Positions 40,847 through 48,866 of a stretch of DNA of 55,163 bases are shown here, one piece after another. Below the pieces are notes generated by a model. That model saw nothing but the letters and a program-made list of their open reading frames with translations, ran no database searches and was not told the DNA's origin. Made by a program: the position numbers and the translations under genes. The DNA comes from Candidatus Gastranaerophilales bacterium (GTDB lineage: Bacteria > Cyanobacteriota > Vampirovibrionia > Gastranaerophilales > Gastranaerophilaceae), in the NCBI GenBank assembly GCA_016287985.1, contig JAEEXX010000003.1:1-55163 (forward strand), in the 5' to 3' direction. How positions within the stretch are numbered: position 1 is the stretch's first letter; each line of letters starts with the position of its first letter.

Positions 40847-43057
40847 ATGACACCACCTATTTGGGGCAATTATGATAATTCAAAATTTCAATTTGATTTT
40901 CAGTCATCAGTGAGTGACACGAGCTACATGCCAATTAGTAATAATTTTTTAGGTTCCCTATTTTTAGTACAACCAAATAGCGGAAGCTTTTTGGGTAATT
41001 GGAATATAAATATACCGAGTTCGCTCAATTTTATGAATTTCTTTAATTTGTACCAAAAATTTGGGTCAAATAGCGGCTTTGGCAATATCGGAGGTTTTCT
41101 GAACGGCATGTTGAGCGGAAGCGGCGGTGTAAACTATTCATTTGGCACAGGTTTAAATCCGTCATTTACCCTTAATAGCGGGTCAAAAGCTGCGTCTGCT
41201 GAAAGCAAAGACAATGCTACACCACAGGAAAATAAACTTCATAACAACTTAAAGTCAATACTTGACAGCTATGCTGAATGGTATGAGAATAAATATGGCG
41301 ATAATGACATTAAAGATGAAATCGCAGAGATTGAAAAATCCGATACAACCGCTGAAAAAACTCAAAAATTAAGAGAACTCTATAATACTTATAAATCAGA
41401 CATTACAGATTTCCTTACAAAGAACTTAGAAGATGAAAAAGTCCCATTAAACAACGAAATGACTATTAAACTGGCTCTGCAAGACCTCGGTATCGAAGAA
41501 ACAGATGACTGTAAAACTTTTGCTGAAAATTTAATAGACGATATTGAAAATGTGAGTGCAGAAAGTGAGATAAACCTTACGAAGGCATTAAACGGAAATA
41601 CGTTGATAAACGTAATCAGCTGTTATAATACTACCCAAAAGAACTTTATAGGCGAACTGTGCGAAAAAGATCTCAGCAAACCCGTTGTAAAAACTCTTCT
41701 AGAAGAACTGATTAAGCAATTGGTATCAGAAGCAAAAGCACAATGTAAAAATCTGAAAACGGATAATAAATTCTATGAAACTCTTGAAGGAATGCAAATA
41801 AATGCGAATACTAATACAGAGACGTTGCAAAATGAGTTTAATAAAGTTTATGCATATACCAGAATGCTTGCCTCAAGAGCTGCAGATTCAATGTTTACAA
41901 GGTATTACGGTATAGAAACTACTATGTTCTCCGATAAAGCGAAAGCTGATTTGAAGAAAGAGAACAGCAGAAATGAAGATAATGTTGAAGCTGCCGAAGA
42001 ATTGGAGCTTAAGCCGAATGCGTACATAGGTAAGCCGCCGGCAGTTACAGCTGCGAAGAAAGTTAAAGAAAAAGAAGCCGAAGGCAAGGCAAAAGAAACT
42101 CTGGAAGAAATGGCACAAGGTAACCTTCTGATAAAAGGAACAGAAAAAATAAAAATCGGCGAATCTGATTATGATACATACACAGAAGCATTCGGAAGTG
42201 AAAAGAAAACATATATAGCCGTTGGAGGTGAAATCCACACCGTTACAAAAGAAAACAACACCTGGACTGATACCGGCAAAGTGGAAAATTGGCAGGAAAA
42301 TATTAATAAAAAACTTATAAATGCACAAATTGAAACAGACAAAAAAGCTGAAGAAAACAAAACAAAAGAAGAAAATGCTGGTATACAACAGAGCGAATTC
42401 AACTTGGTAAAAACTAAAACAGGCAAAGACACAGAAAAATACGGTAAAATAACTATTAATGACAAAGAATACAATGTATTTAAGTCAGGCAATGATTTTT
42501 ATATTGTCAAGAAAAAAGTGATTAACGAAGTATACAAATTACCATCTAATAAAATAGAAGAAATTGAAGGTAAAAAAGAAATTCGGTTAAAATCAAATAG
42601 CGAAATTACAGAAACTGAACTCATAAAATATAAGAGCATAGACAAAGACCTCGCAACAAAAGCAAATAAAATGCTTACGCAACCTTGGGGGTGGAAACAA
42701 GAGCAAAATTATAACGATTTTAAAGATATAGTTGAAACTCAAATAAATTCGGAAAATGTTTTAGATTTTATTAATGCATACAATGAATATAAAGGCAAAA
42801 ATAACTATGTATTATTTTCACAATTGTTTATACGGTGTCCCCTAGACAAAAACAATTCTTATCTTGTATTCAGCAAATTATTAAGCTATCTTATGGAATT
42901 TATTTCAAATCTCGATCAAGATATAGAGAATTGCGGTAAAAAAGCAAAGGTACGTAATTGCTATAATAAATTAGTAGAAAATACAAAGGAATATACTCTG
43001 GATACGCCGAACAATATTCAAGCTATTATAGATGAATTGAATGAAATTCTAAAATAA
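40847..43057 (+). CDS. Large unknown protein with repeated beta units
   Basis: Not recognised. The 736-residue product has no signal peptide. Residues 1-110 are Asn/Ser/Gly/Phe-rich and low complexity. From about 120 to 430 it is helical, Lys/Glu-rich and soluble. Two related segments follow: KIKIGESDYDTYTEAFGSEK and TYIAVGGEIHTV (about 434-468), and KITINDKEYNVFKSGNDFYI with VKKKVINEV (about 538-565). The C-terminal 130 residues are helical with two cysteines. AAGAGG precedes the ATG. It converges on the pilin gene with 8 bp between ends. It could be a lineage-specific surface or secreted protein; there is no direct evidence. Confidence 0.75.
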   Translation: MTPPIWGNYDNSKFQFDFQSSVSDTSYMPISNNFLGSLFLVQPNSGSFLGNWNINIPSSLNFMNFFNLYQKFGSNSGFGNIGGFLNGMLSGSGGVNYSFGTGLNPSFTLNSGSKAASAESKDNATPQENKLHNNLKSILDSYAEWYENKYGDNDIKDEIAEIEKSDTTAEKTQKLRELYNTYKSDITDFLTKNLEDEKVPLNNEMTIKLALQDLGIEETDDCKTFAENLIDDIENVSAESEINLTKALNGNTLINVISCYNTTQKNFIGELCEKDLSKPVVKTLLEELIKQLVSEAKAQCKNLKTDNKFYETLEGMQINANTNTETLQNEFNKVYAYTRMLASRAADSMFTRYYGIETTMFSDKAKADLKKENSRNEDNVEAAEELELKPNAYIGKPPAVTAAKKVKEKEAEGKAKETLEEMAQGNLLIKGTEKIKIGESDYDTYTEAFGSEKKTYIAVGGEIHTVTKENNTWTDTGKVENWQENINKKLINAQIETDKKAEENKTKEENAGIQQSEFNLVKTKTGKDTEKYGKITINDKEYNVFKSGNDFYIVKKKVINEVYKLPSNKIEEIEGKKEIRLKSNSEITETELIKYKSIDKDLATKANKMLTQPWGWKQEQNYNDFKDIVETQINSENVLDFINAYNEYKGKNNYVLFSQLFIRCPLDKNNSYLVFSKLLSYLMEFISNLDQDIENCGKKAKVRNCYNKLVENTKEYTLDTPNNIQAIIDELNEILK

Positions 43058-43065
43058 GAAAAGAA

Positions 43066-43851
43066 TTAGTAATCCATCTTATAGTTATTTTCAATCAGCC
43101 TTGCCGTACAGCCAAGACCGTTGTAGTTCCCATTGTTACAGCTGTAAATAGTGCTTGAAGTAGTTTGCCAAACATTAGTATCATTTTGTGAAAAAATTCG
43201 GCTGGCTTCAAGAGAACCATATGGATATAAGTGTCCATCCGTGCTCATATGAAATGCAAATATATCTCTGCCAAACCTGTTAGGACTTCCGCCGCCATTC
43301 ACATCGATATAGATTGTTGCATACGGAGGAGGTGATTGTAACCTTACAACCGGAGAAAATATAATAGTTGCGCCGCCGGGTGTCAGGAGCGCGAATTTAA
43401 CATCAACAGATGAAGTAGCGTCATTTCCGTTAATATCATATATATGCACTGCCTGCACAATCGGATCCGGATCAGGATCTGGACCTGCTGCTATTGCAGC
43501 TGGCATTAAAGGATTATTAAGGTACGAGAGTGTATAACCCACATTTAACAAGGACTCTCCTATTCGACTTATTTTTGTGTACTGTTCGAGAGCACTTTGG
43601 ATAGCGGAGATATCCGTACTTGTGTCTCTGTATGCTACACCAAATTCTGTTTCAAATATGTTTTCCTCATCTTCTCTCAGAAGCATATGTCCGAAGATAT
43701 TTTCATAATCCGAAACTATGGAAGAAAGCTTGGACGCATTAGCCTGATCATACGTATTCCCTACAAATTGCGGTATAACAAGTGCAGAAATAACTCCTAT
43801 AATGCCCAATGTTATAAGAACTTCCGCCAAAGTGAATCCTCGTTTTTTCAT
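43066..43851 (-). CDS. Type IV pilin/pseudopilin-like protein
   Basis: A prepilin with a short Lys/Arg leader and the classical cleavage and assembly helix MKKRGFTLAEVLITLGIIG: cut after Gly5, Phe at +1 and Glu at +5. The helix continues to about residue 30. The remaining 230 residues are secreted, with a Pro/Asp-rich patch (GPDPDPDPI) and two cysteines in the C-terminal region (CNNGNYNGLGC), as in a pilin disulphide loop. At 261 residues it is longer than a major pilin, so a minor pilin or pseudopilin is more likely. GAGGGG precedes the ATG; the -10 TATAAT is at 43880-43885. Confidence 0.92.
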   Translation of the reverse strand: MKKRGFTLAEVLITLGIIGVISALVIPQFVGNTYDQANASKLSSIVSDYENIFGHMLLREDEENIFETEFGVAYRDTSTDISAIQSALEQYTKISRIGESLLNVGYTLSYLNNPLMPAAIAAGPDPDPDPIVQAVHIYDINGNDATSSVDVKFALLTPGGATIIFSPVVRLQSPPPYATIYIDVNGGGSPNRFGRDIFAFHMSTDGHLYPYGSLEASRIFSQNDTNVWQTTSSTIYSCNNGNYNGLGCTARLIENNYKMDY

Positions 43852-43879
43852 ACTTTTTTCCCCTCTTCTCTATAATGCG

Positions 43880-43908
43880 ATTATATCATATTAAAATATC
43901 ATCAGCAA
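43880..43908 (-). promoter_or_regulatory. Probable promoter of the pilin gene
   Basis: TTGCTG (43903-43908) and a perfect TATAAT (43880-43885) on the minus strand are separated by 17 bp. The -10 is 28 bp before the ATG. Confidence 0.5.
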
Positions 43909-43926
43909 GTAGATAGAATTATTTGT

Positions 43927-44026
43927 GAATTGTGAGTCGTGATACACATCAACCCTCCCTCACAAGGGAGGGCTTTGAGAAATCAGGCTCTTTCCACTGT
44001 TATTGTTCAATCACGACTTACGATTC
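43927..44026. repeat. 100-bp inverted-repeat element overlapping the HTH gene stop codon
   Basis: The outer arms GAATTGTGAGTCGTGAT (43927-43943) and ATCACGACTTACGATTC (44010-44026) pair over 17 positions; the two mismatches become G-U pairs in RNA of one strand. An inner hairpin CCCTCCCT (43953-43960) / AGGGAGGG (43965-43972) resembles the hairpins of the array at 1-250. The right arm supplies the last codons and stop of the HTH regulator gene. Confidence 0.75.
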
Positions 44027-44581
44027 ATTTTTAAGAACATGTTTTTTCGCACAATCAAACATGGAATTAATCAAAGATGAGTTTGAATATATATTCATGC
44101 CTGCGGATTCCAAAACCTGCTTTAAACGAGATTCCCATAATTTATAAATTTCTTCGTTAGGCATATTAAGAGTTCTTCCTATTAAAGTTAACTCCTTATA
44201 ATCTATTGGTAAAGGAAGTGCCCCTCTTAGAATATCAACCACATCTAATCGTTTTTTACGGGGAAATGATTTTAAGAAATTAACCACAGAAAGCTTATTT
44301 TCCTTAAGGTAATCCTTTATAGTTTCGACAGATTCATCTATCAAAATAGGTTCTTGCGGTATCCTGTATTCGCCGAATTCATCAGGCTTAAGCTCCATAA
44401 CGGTAGCAATACGCTCTATTGTTGTTCCTCGGGTAGAAAACGGTACAGTTTCGTCAATAAGATTATATACATAGGAAAGCGTCACGCCTATCATTTCAGC
44501 GAAATCACGTTTATGCAGAGAGGTCTTTTGTAAAAATTTTGCAACCTTTTCAGAGCTTTTTTCGGGTATTATTTGTTTCAT
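44018..44581 (-). CDS. XRE-like helix-turn-helix regulator
   Basis: A 187-residue protein with an N-terminal helix-turn-helix (about 15-60): VAKFLQKTSLHKRDFAEMIG, VTLSYVYNLI and TTIERIATVMELKPDEF, the Cro/CI-type layout. A second all-helical region follows (about 75-180). The C-terminus ends in FDCAKKHVLKNES, part of which lies in an inverted-repeat element. The ATG at 44581 is chosen because GAGGTG precedes it; a GTG at 44590 is an alternative. Its -10 (TATAAT, 44594-44599) is directly upstream. It may repress or activate neighbours such as the pilin; no operator was identified. Confidence 0.8.
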   Translation of the reverse strand: MKQIIPEKSSEKVAKFLQKTSLHKRDFAEMIGVTLSYVYNLIDETVPFSTRGTTIERIATVMELKPDEFGEYRIPQEPILIDESVETIKDYLKENKLSVVNFLKSFPRKKRLDVVDILRGALPLPIDYKELTLIGRTLNMPNEEIYKLWESRLKQVLESAGMNIYSNSSLINSMFDCAKKHVLKNES

Positions 44582-44593
44582 AATTTTCACCTC

Positions 44594-44599
44594 ATTATA
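44594..44599 (-). promoter_or_regulatory. -10 element of the HTH regulator gene
   Basis: A perfect TATAAT on the minus strand, 12 bp upstream of the ATG at 44581. The -35 region is weak. Confidence 0.45.
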
Positions 44600-44782
44600 A
44601 AATTTAGATATGTATAAGATAAATTATGTAAAGATTTTTTGTAACCCTAACTAAGATGTACAGTTGACCTGTTTTGATTTTCGATAAAATTATAAAAAAT
44701 ATATTAAGAGTAAATTTGTTGTTAATAGACAGTTTATAATCTTTCATGTTACAATCTACGAGTAAGCATAGGATGTTTTATA

Positions 44783-45733
44783 GTGGGATTGTCAAACATA
44801 CAAAAAGAGCAAATAAAAGACGCTGTAAAAGGGTTCTGCATCAGGGACAATGTAAATAATCCCAAGGTTAGCATTGTTGTTCCTGCATATAATACAGAAA
44901 AATATATAACTAAGTGTTTAAAATCACTCATAAGCCAAACCCTAAAAGAAATTGAAATTGTTGTTGTCAATGATGGTTCTACTGATGGTACACAAGAAAT
45001 AGTGTCTTTTATTGCAAGCCTTGATTCCAGAATTAAACTCATTTACCAGACTCATGCAATGCAAGGTGCAGCAAGAAACAGAGGAATGCAAGCCTCTGCT
45101 GGTGAGTATGTCGGCTTTGTTGATTCTGACGACTGGGTTGATGAAGATTATTATGAAAAGCTCTATAATGCGGCTATAAAATATGATTCGGATATAGCAT
45201 TAGCAGCAAATATAAGAATAGGAAACGGTAAAACAAAAAAAAGGCTTAATATTCAAGAAGAGAAGTTTGTTCAGTCCTTACAGGATAAGTGTGATATATC
45301 TAATCAGGCAAAAAATCCATGCCCAACTAACAAAATTTATAGAAAAACTTTGCTTACGAACAATAATATAGTCTGGCCGGAAGGCGTGTATTGTGAAGAC
45401 AAGCTTTTTACCATTCAAGCCGTATACTATGCAAACGGTATAGTAGCTGTTCCGGATATATATTACTATTACTATAGAAATCCTTCATCAACGGTTAAAA
45501 AAAGAATTAAAACAGAAGTCAAAAAACGCGAAATTGACAAAAATAATGCTAAAAAAGCTGTTTTAGATTTCTTAAAACAAAAAAATGTTTCACTTAAAAA
45601 TCAAGATTTTTCAGCAATAAAAAAAGAAATTAAACTTGGGAAAATATCTGTATTTAAAATAAAAGAATCTTTAGACAATATGAAATATTACTTATTTGGA
45701 ATACGTGTTTTTGTTAAAGCCGGAGGGAAATAA
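44783..45733 (+). CDS. Family 2 glycosyltransferase
   Basis: A GT-A enzyme likely to add sugars to a surface polysaccharide or glycoprotein. The N-terminal VSIVVPAYNTEKYITKCL, VVNDGSTDGT and the DxD-type GFVDSDDWV are typical of GT2. The C-terminal third is Lys-rich. The start is GTG at 44783 with AGGATG before it; a TGTTACAA sits about 30 bp upstream. The stop overlaps the next gene's start by one base (TAATG), so it is co-translated with the sugar dehydratase. Confidence 0.92.
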   Translation: MGLSNIQKEQIKDAVKGFCIRDNVNNPKVSIVVPAYNTEKYITKCLKSLISQTLKEIEIVVVNDGSTDGTQEIVSFIASLDSRIKLIYQTHAMQGAARNRGMQASAGEYVGFVDSDDWVDEDYYEKLYNAAIKYDSDIALAANIRIGNGKTKKRLNIQEEKFVQSLQDKCDISNQAKNPCPTNKIYRKTLLTNNNIVWPEGVYCEDKLFTIQAVYYANGIVAVPDIYYYYYRNPSSTVKKRIKTEVKKREIDKNNAKKAVLDFLKQKNVSLKNQDFSAIKKEIKLGKISVFKIKESLDNMKYYLFGIRVFVKAGGK

Positions 45734-46683
45734 TGAAAATTCTCGTTACTGGTGGTGCAGGTTTTATTGGCTCGTGTTTTATTAAACACCTATTACAAAC
45801 AAAGCCGGAGTACTGTATTACAAATATTGATGCGCTTTCATATTGCGGGAATAGGCTAAATTTAACTGAAGTTGAAAACAACCCGAATTATAAATTTGTT
45901 CATGGCAATATCTGCGACTCAAATCTTGTCAAAGACCTCGTAAATGAAACTGATTATATAGTTAATTTTGCTGCCGAATCCCATGTAGACAATTCCATAT
46001 ACCACCCTGAACGCTTTGTTGAAACGAATATTCAAGGTACTTTGAACCTTTTACAGGCAGCTAAAAACAGTAATATTAAAAAATTCATTCAGATATCAGC
46101 AGATGAAGTATATGGTTCAATAGAAAAAGGGTTTGCCGATGAAAACTCTCCTCTTCTACCGAACAGCCCTTATTCTGCATCAAAAGCGAGTGCCGACATG
46201 CTTGTAAGAGCATATTCAAAAACATACGGACTTCCTGCCTGTATAACCAGATGTTCTAATAATTTTGGGCCTAACCAATACCCAGAAAAATTAATACCGT
46301 TTTTTATATACAAACTTCTCAAAAAAGAAAAAGTAACTTTGTACGGAACCGGCTTAAATATAAGAGATTGGCTTTATGTAAGAGATCACTGTCTCGCTAT
46401 AGATTTAGTTTTAGAAAAGGGAAAGATTGGTGAGATTTATAATATTTCAGGACATAATCAGAGAACCAATCTTGAAATAACTCGCTATATCCTGAAAAAA
46501 ATGAATTTGGATGAATCTTATATTGAATATGTTGAAGACAGACCCGGACATGATTTCAGATATTCTGTTTCCGACAGCAAAATCAGAAATGAACTTGGTT
46601 GGAAACCGTTATATGAATTTGAAAGCGCAATTGACTCTACCATAGAATGGTATTTAAATCACCCTGATTGGTTAAAGATTTAA
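45733..46683 (+). CDS. rfbB: dTDP-glucose 4,6-dehydratase-like SDR enzyme
   Basis: NAD-dependent short-chain dehydrogenase acting on a nucleotide sugar. The Rossmann motif GGAGFIGS (7-14), VNFAAESHVDNS, SADEVYG and YSASKASADM (catalytic YxxxK) followed by TRCSNNFGPNQYPEKLIP are the RmlB signature. The 316-residue length is slightly short (about 330-360). It probably provides a 4-keto-6-deoxy sugar for the neighbouring glycosyltransferase. No rmlA, rmlC or rmlD is adjacent. Its stop overlaps that of convergent ykgJ-like gene in a TTAA. Confidence 0.88.
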   Translation: MKILVTGGAGFIGSCFIKHLLQTKPEYCITNIDALSYCGNRLNLTEVENNPNYKFVHGNICDSNLVKDLVNETDYIVNFAAESHVDNSIYHPERFVETNIQGTLNLLQAAKNSNIKKFIQISADEVYGSIEKGFADENSPLLPNSPYSASKASADMLVRAYSKTYGLPACITRCSNNFGPNQYPEKLIPFFIYKLLKKEKVTLYGTGLNIRDWLYVRDHCLAIDLVLEKGKIGEIYNISGHNQRTNLEITRYILKKMNLDESYIEYVEDRPGHDFRYSVSDSKIRNELGWKPLYEFESAIDSTIEWYLNHPDWLKI

Positions 46684-47189
46684 TTATTTTCTGTATGTAC
46701 CCAATCGTACAAATTTTTTATGTCAGAATATATGCCTTCTAAAATGTGATATGTATCCAAATTTAACTTTATCGGTGTACCATAAAATTCACCATTTTTG
46801 TATATTTTTGCAAAATTTTTGCCGGTATTTGCACAGTGAGGGATTTTAACCTTTTCGTTCTTGTAATAATATGCCAAACCGTGGACCCTGCATATTATCG
46901 GTCTATGTTTGTATACCGAGCATTCTTTATTAATTAAAAACGGACATGCTCCCCCTCTTTGCATTACGGAAATATTTTTTTGAACAGTTCTTTTAGTGTC
47001 CAAATCAAGTTCTGCATATCCATGCATTAGGTATTGAAGTTCAATGTCAGACAAAGGATAGTCCCCTTTCTCACAACACTCCGAACAGCCTTTTCTACAG
47101 CAAATATTATCGCCGAATTGTTCAAAATAACTATTTAATCTCAAATCAAATTCTTTTAAAAACTCTTCGTAGTTTACTTTTGTCCCCAT
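46680..47189 (-). CDS. YkgJ-family cysteine-cluster protein
   Basis: Putative zinc- or iron-chelating protein. Two cysteine groups: CCRKGCSECC (C30, C31, C35, C38, C39) near the N-terminus, and later CPF, ECSVYKHRPIICRVHG and HCANTG. This spacing is the YkgJ/CxxCxxCC family. The ATG at 47189 is preferred; a TTG at 47201 would add four residues. It overlaps the 3' end of the MerR-like gene by 16 bp and so is probably the third gene of smpB-MerR-like-YkgJ. The molecular role of the family is not settled. Confidence 0.85.
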   Translation of the reverse strand: MGTKVNYEEFLKEFDLRLNSYFEQFGDNICCRKGCSECCEKGDYPLSDIELQYLMHGYAELDLDTKRTVQKNISVMQRGGACPFLINKECSVYKHRPIICRVHGLAYYYKNEKVKIPHCANTGKNFAKIYKNGEFYGTPIKLNLDTYHILEGIYSDIKNLYDWVHTENN

Positions 47190-47797
47190 ATACGTTTCCA
47201 AAAGCTTCTTGAAGGGTGGCTTTCCAATTGTTCTATTCTCTGAGAAAGCTCGTTATTATGTTTTAAAAGCTCTTCTATTTGTTTAGCCATTATCTCATTA
47301 TCACGTTTATATCCGCCGGCTTCTATTAAACTCTTCGCCATATCAGAATTTGTAATATCATCACTAATTTTTTTGGCAACTGCTTCGGCAAGCATTTGCA
47401 ACGTTTTTGAAGTAACATCAAGAGTAAATGTTTTGTCTTGCTGTGGGGTCAAATCTGTTACAACATTTTCCTCTGCTGTCTCCTCAGATTCTTTTATTCC
47501 TACTTCCTCGAGATAATCTTTTACCATAATAGGCTGCACAGAGTCGGCTGATTTTTCAACTTTTGCTTCCATTTTGTTTAATTTTGCGATAATCTGATCA
47601 TCACTATAACCTTGAGATTTAAGTGCAATGCCTTTTTTTATCTTATCTAAAGATAAGTCGTCATAAAATTCTAAACCGGCTTCATCCTCATAAATCGAAT
47701 CTATTTTCCAATCGTTTAAAAATAAGTCAAGAGAATGTTTATCCACATAATAGTTTTCAGCATTTAAGTTATGTAAAATAGATTCTCTGTTATACAT
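47174..47797 (-). CDS. MerR-like HTH protein with C-terminal coiled coil
   Basis: A 207-residue protein. Residues about 10-75 read like a degenerate MerR wing: EAGLEFYDDLSLDKIKKGI and LKSQGYSDDQIIAKL mimic the GxRxY, dLxxL and GyxxxxI pattern of MerR proteins. A flexible acidic linker follows, then a coiled coil (about 165-195, EIMAKQIEELLKHNNEL) and a basic end SFWKRIWGQK. AAGGAG precedes the ATG. Located between smpB and ykgJ in one transcription unit. DNA binding is inferred; no operator is visible. Confidence 0.65.
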   Translation of the reverse strand: MYNRESILHNLNAENYYVDKHSLDLFLNDWKIDSIYEDEAGLEFYDDLSLDKIKKGIALKSQGYSDDQIIAKLNKMEAKVEKSADSVQPIMVKDYLEEVGIKESEETAEENVVTDLTPQQDKTFTLDVTSKTLQMLAEAVAKKISDDITNSDMAKSLIEAGGYKRDNEIMAKQIEELLKHNNELSQRIEQLESHPSRSFWKRIWGQK

Positions 47798-47818
47798 CTT
47801 TAACTCCTTCGCACTGTT

Positions 47819-48265
47819 TTATCTTCTTGAATTCCTTGCAATATCCCGTTCTTGAGTTTTCTTTGCGATAGCTTCTCGTTTGTCGTAAAGTTTTTTACCT
47901 TTAGCCAAACCTATCTCTATTTTAGCAAAACCATGAGATAAATACAATTCTAAAGGAACAATTGTGTAGTTTTCTTTCTTAATTTTGCCAAGCATCTTAA
48001 CTATTTCTTGTTTTTTTAGCAAAAGTTTCCTTACTCTTTCCGGTTCATGATTGAAACGATTACCGTGTTCATAAGGTGATATATGCATATTATAGAGAAA
48101 AACTTCTCCGTCCTCAATTTTTGCAAAACTGTCTTTTAAATTAAAAGTACCTTTACGAATTGATTTAATTTCAGTTCCTGTTAGAACTATTCCTGCATCG
48201 TACTTTTCAAATATCAGATAGTCATGAAACGCTTTACGATTTGTTGAAATTACCTTTTTATCCAT
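47819..48265 (-). CDS. smpB: SsrA-binding protein SmpB
   Basis: Binds tmRNA for rescue of stalled ribosomes. [39 protein letters not shown] and [21 protein letters not shown] are the SmpB core; the positively charged tail ends [14 protein letters not shown]. The 148-residue length is typical. No tmRNA gene (ssrA) was seen in the window. The start has no Shine-Dalgarno; TATAAT ends exactly six bases before the ATG, and a good -35 is 16 bp further on. Confidence 0.96.
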   Translation of the reverse strand: MDKKVISTNRKAFHDYLIFEKYDAGIVLTGTEIKSIRKGTFNLKDSFAKIEDGEVFLYNMHISPYEHGNRFNHEPERVRKLLLKKQEIVKMLGKIKKENYTIVPLELYLSHGFAKIEIGLAKGKKLYDKREAIAKKTQERDIARNSRR

Positions 48266-48271
48266 AAATGT

Positions 48272-48299
48272 ATTATAAGCGAAATATTGCGTTTTTCAA
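48272..48299 (-). promoter_or_regulatory. Putative leaderless smpB promoter
   Basis: TTGAAA (48294-48299), 16-bp spacer, TATAAT (48272-48277), then exactly six bases (ACATTT) to the ATG at 48265. It begins right next to the rpsT terminator. This is the best-formed example of the leaderless layout in the window. Confidence 0.7.
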
Positions 48300-48301
48300 T
48301 C

Positions 48302-48332
48302 AAAAAAGGCGAACTTTTTCAAAATTCGCCTT
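48302..48332 (-). terminator. Rho-independent terminator after rpsT
   Basis: On the minus strand AAGGCGAA and TTCGCCTT (plus coordinates 48325-48332 and 48306-48313) form an 8-bp stem, followed by a T-run (48302-48305 region). Confidence 0.88.
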
Positions 48333-48353
48333 CTTTCAAATTAAAATCAAAAG

Positions 48354-48620
48354 TTATTTTTCTAACTTTTTAACAGCCAAAACAAGTCTTGATTTCTTTC
48401 TTGCAGCTGTATTTTTATGCAAAATACCTTTTGAAACTGCTTTGTCACACAATTTATAAACATTTGAAATTGCTGCATTCAGAGCATCTTTATCAGACTC
48501 AGTTGCCAAAGCTAATGCTTTCTTAATAGCTGTCTTAATAGATGTTTTAAATGCTACATTTCTTTGTCTGTTTGCTTCTGCAATAAGAACTCTTTTTTTT
48601 GCTGACTTAATATTTGCCAT
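48354..48620 (-). CDS. rpsT: 30S ribosomal protein S20
   Basis: Small, basic 16S rRNA-binding protein. MANIKSAKKRVLIAEANRQR is the standard N-terminus; GILHKNTAARKKSRL is the standard C-terminal helix. The ATG at 48620 follows AAAGGAAA and gives 88 residues, while a start 63 bases upstream is not supported. A clear terminator follows, separating it from smpB. Confidence 0.96.
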   Translation of the reverse strand: MANIKSAKKRVLIAEANRQRNVAFKTSIKTAIKKALALATESDKDALNAAISNVYKLCDKAVSKGILHKNTAARKKSRLVLAVKKLEK

Positions 48621-48781
48621 TTTATATTTCCTTTCATTGAGGCTTTTCAAAAGATTAATGACGTCTTTTAATCTGCCAATCACATGAGGATAGTGAGTGA
48701 CTACATTCTATAATCAAAACAAAACAAAGTAAAGGGGTAAACAAAAATATTCATCGAAAAACAGCTACTTTATGTCTCATG

Positions 48782-48799
48782 TTTACATTTCTTTACATA
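48782..48799 (+). promoter_or_regulatory. HLR1-like direct repeat upstream of the AAA+ gene
   Basis: TTTACATT-TC-TTTACATA is two direct octamers with a two-base gap. It fits the published cyanobacterial HLR1 consensus for RpaB, (G/T)TTACA(T/A)(T/A) twice with NN between. It lies 68 bp upstream of the ATG at 48867. Whether this organism has an RpaB-like regulator is unknown. Confidence 0.35.
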
Positions 48800-48866
48800 A
48801 TAAGCAATTTTCGTCTGTAAAATGTTTTTAATATATAGAAGGTAATATTGTGGACAGGTGAATTAT

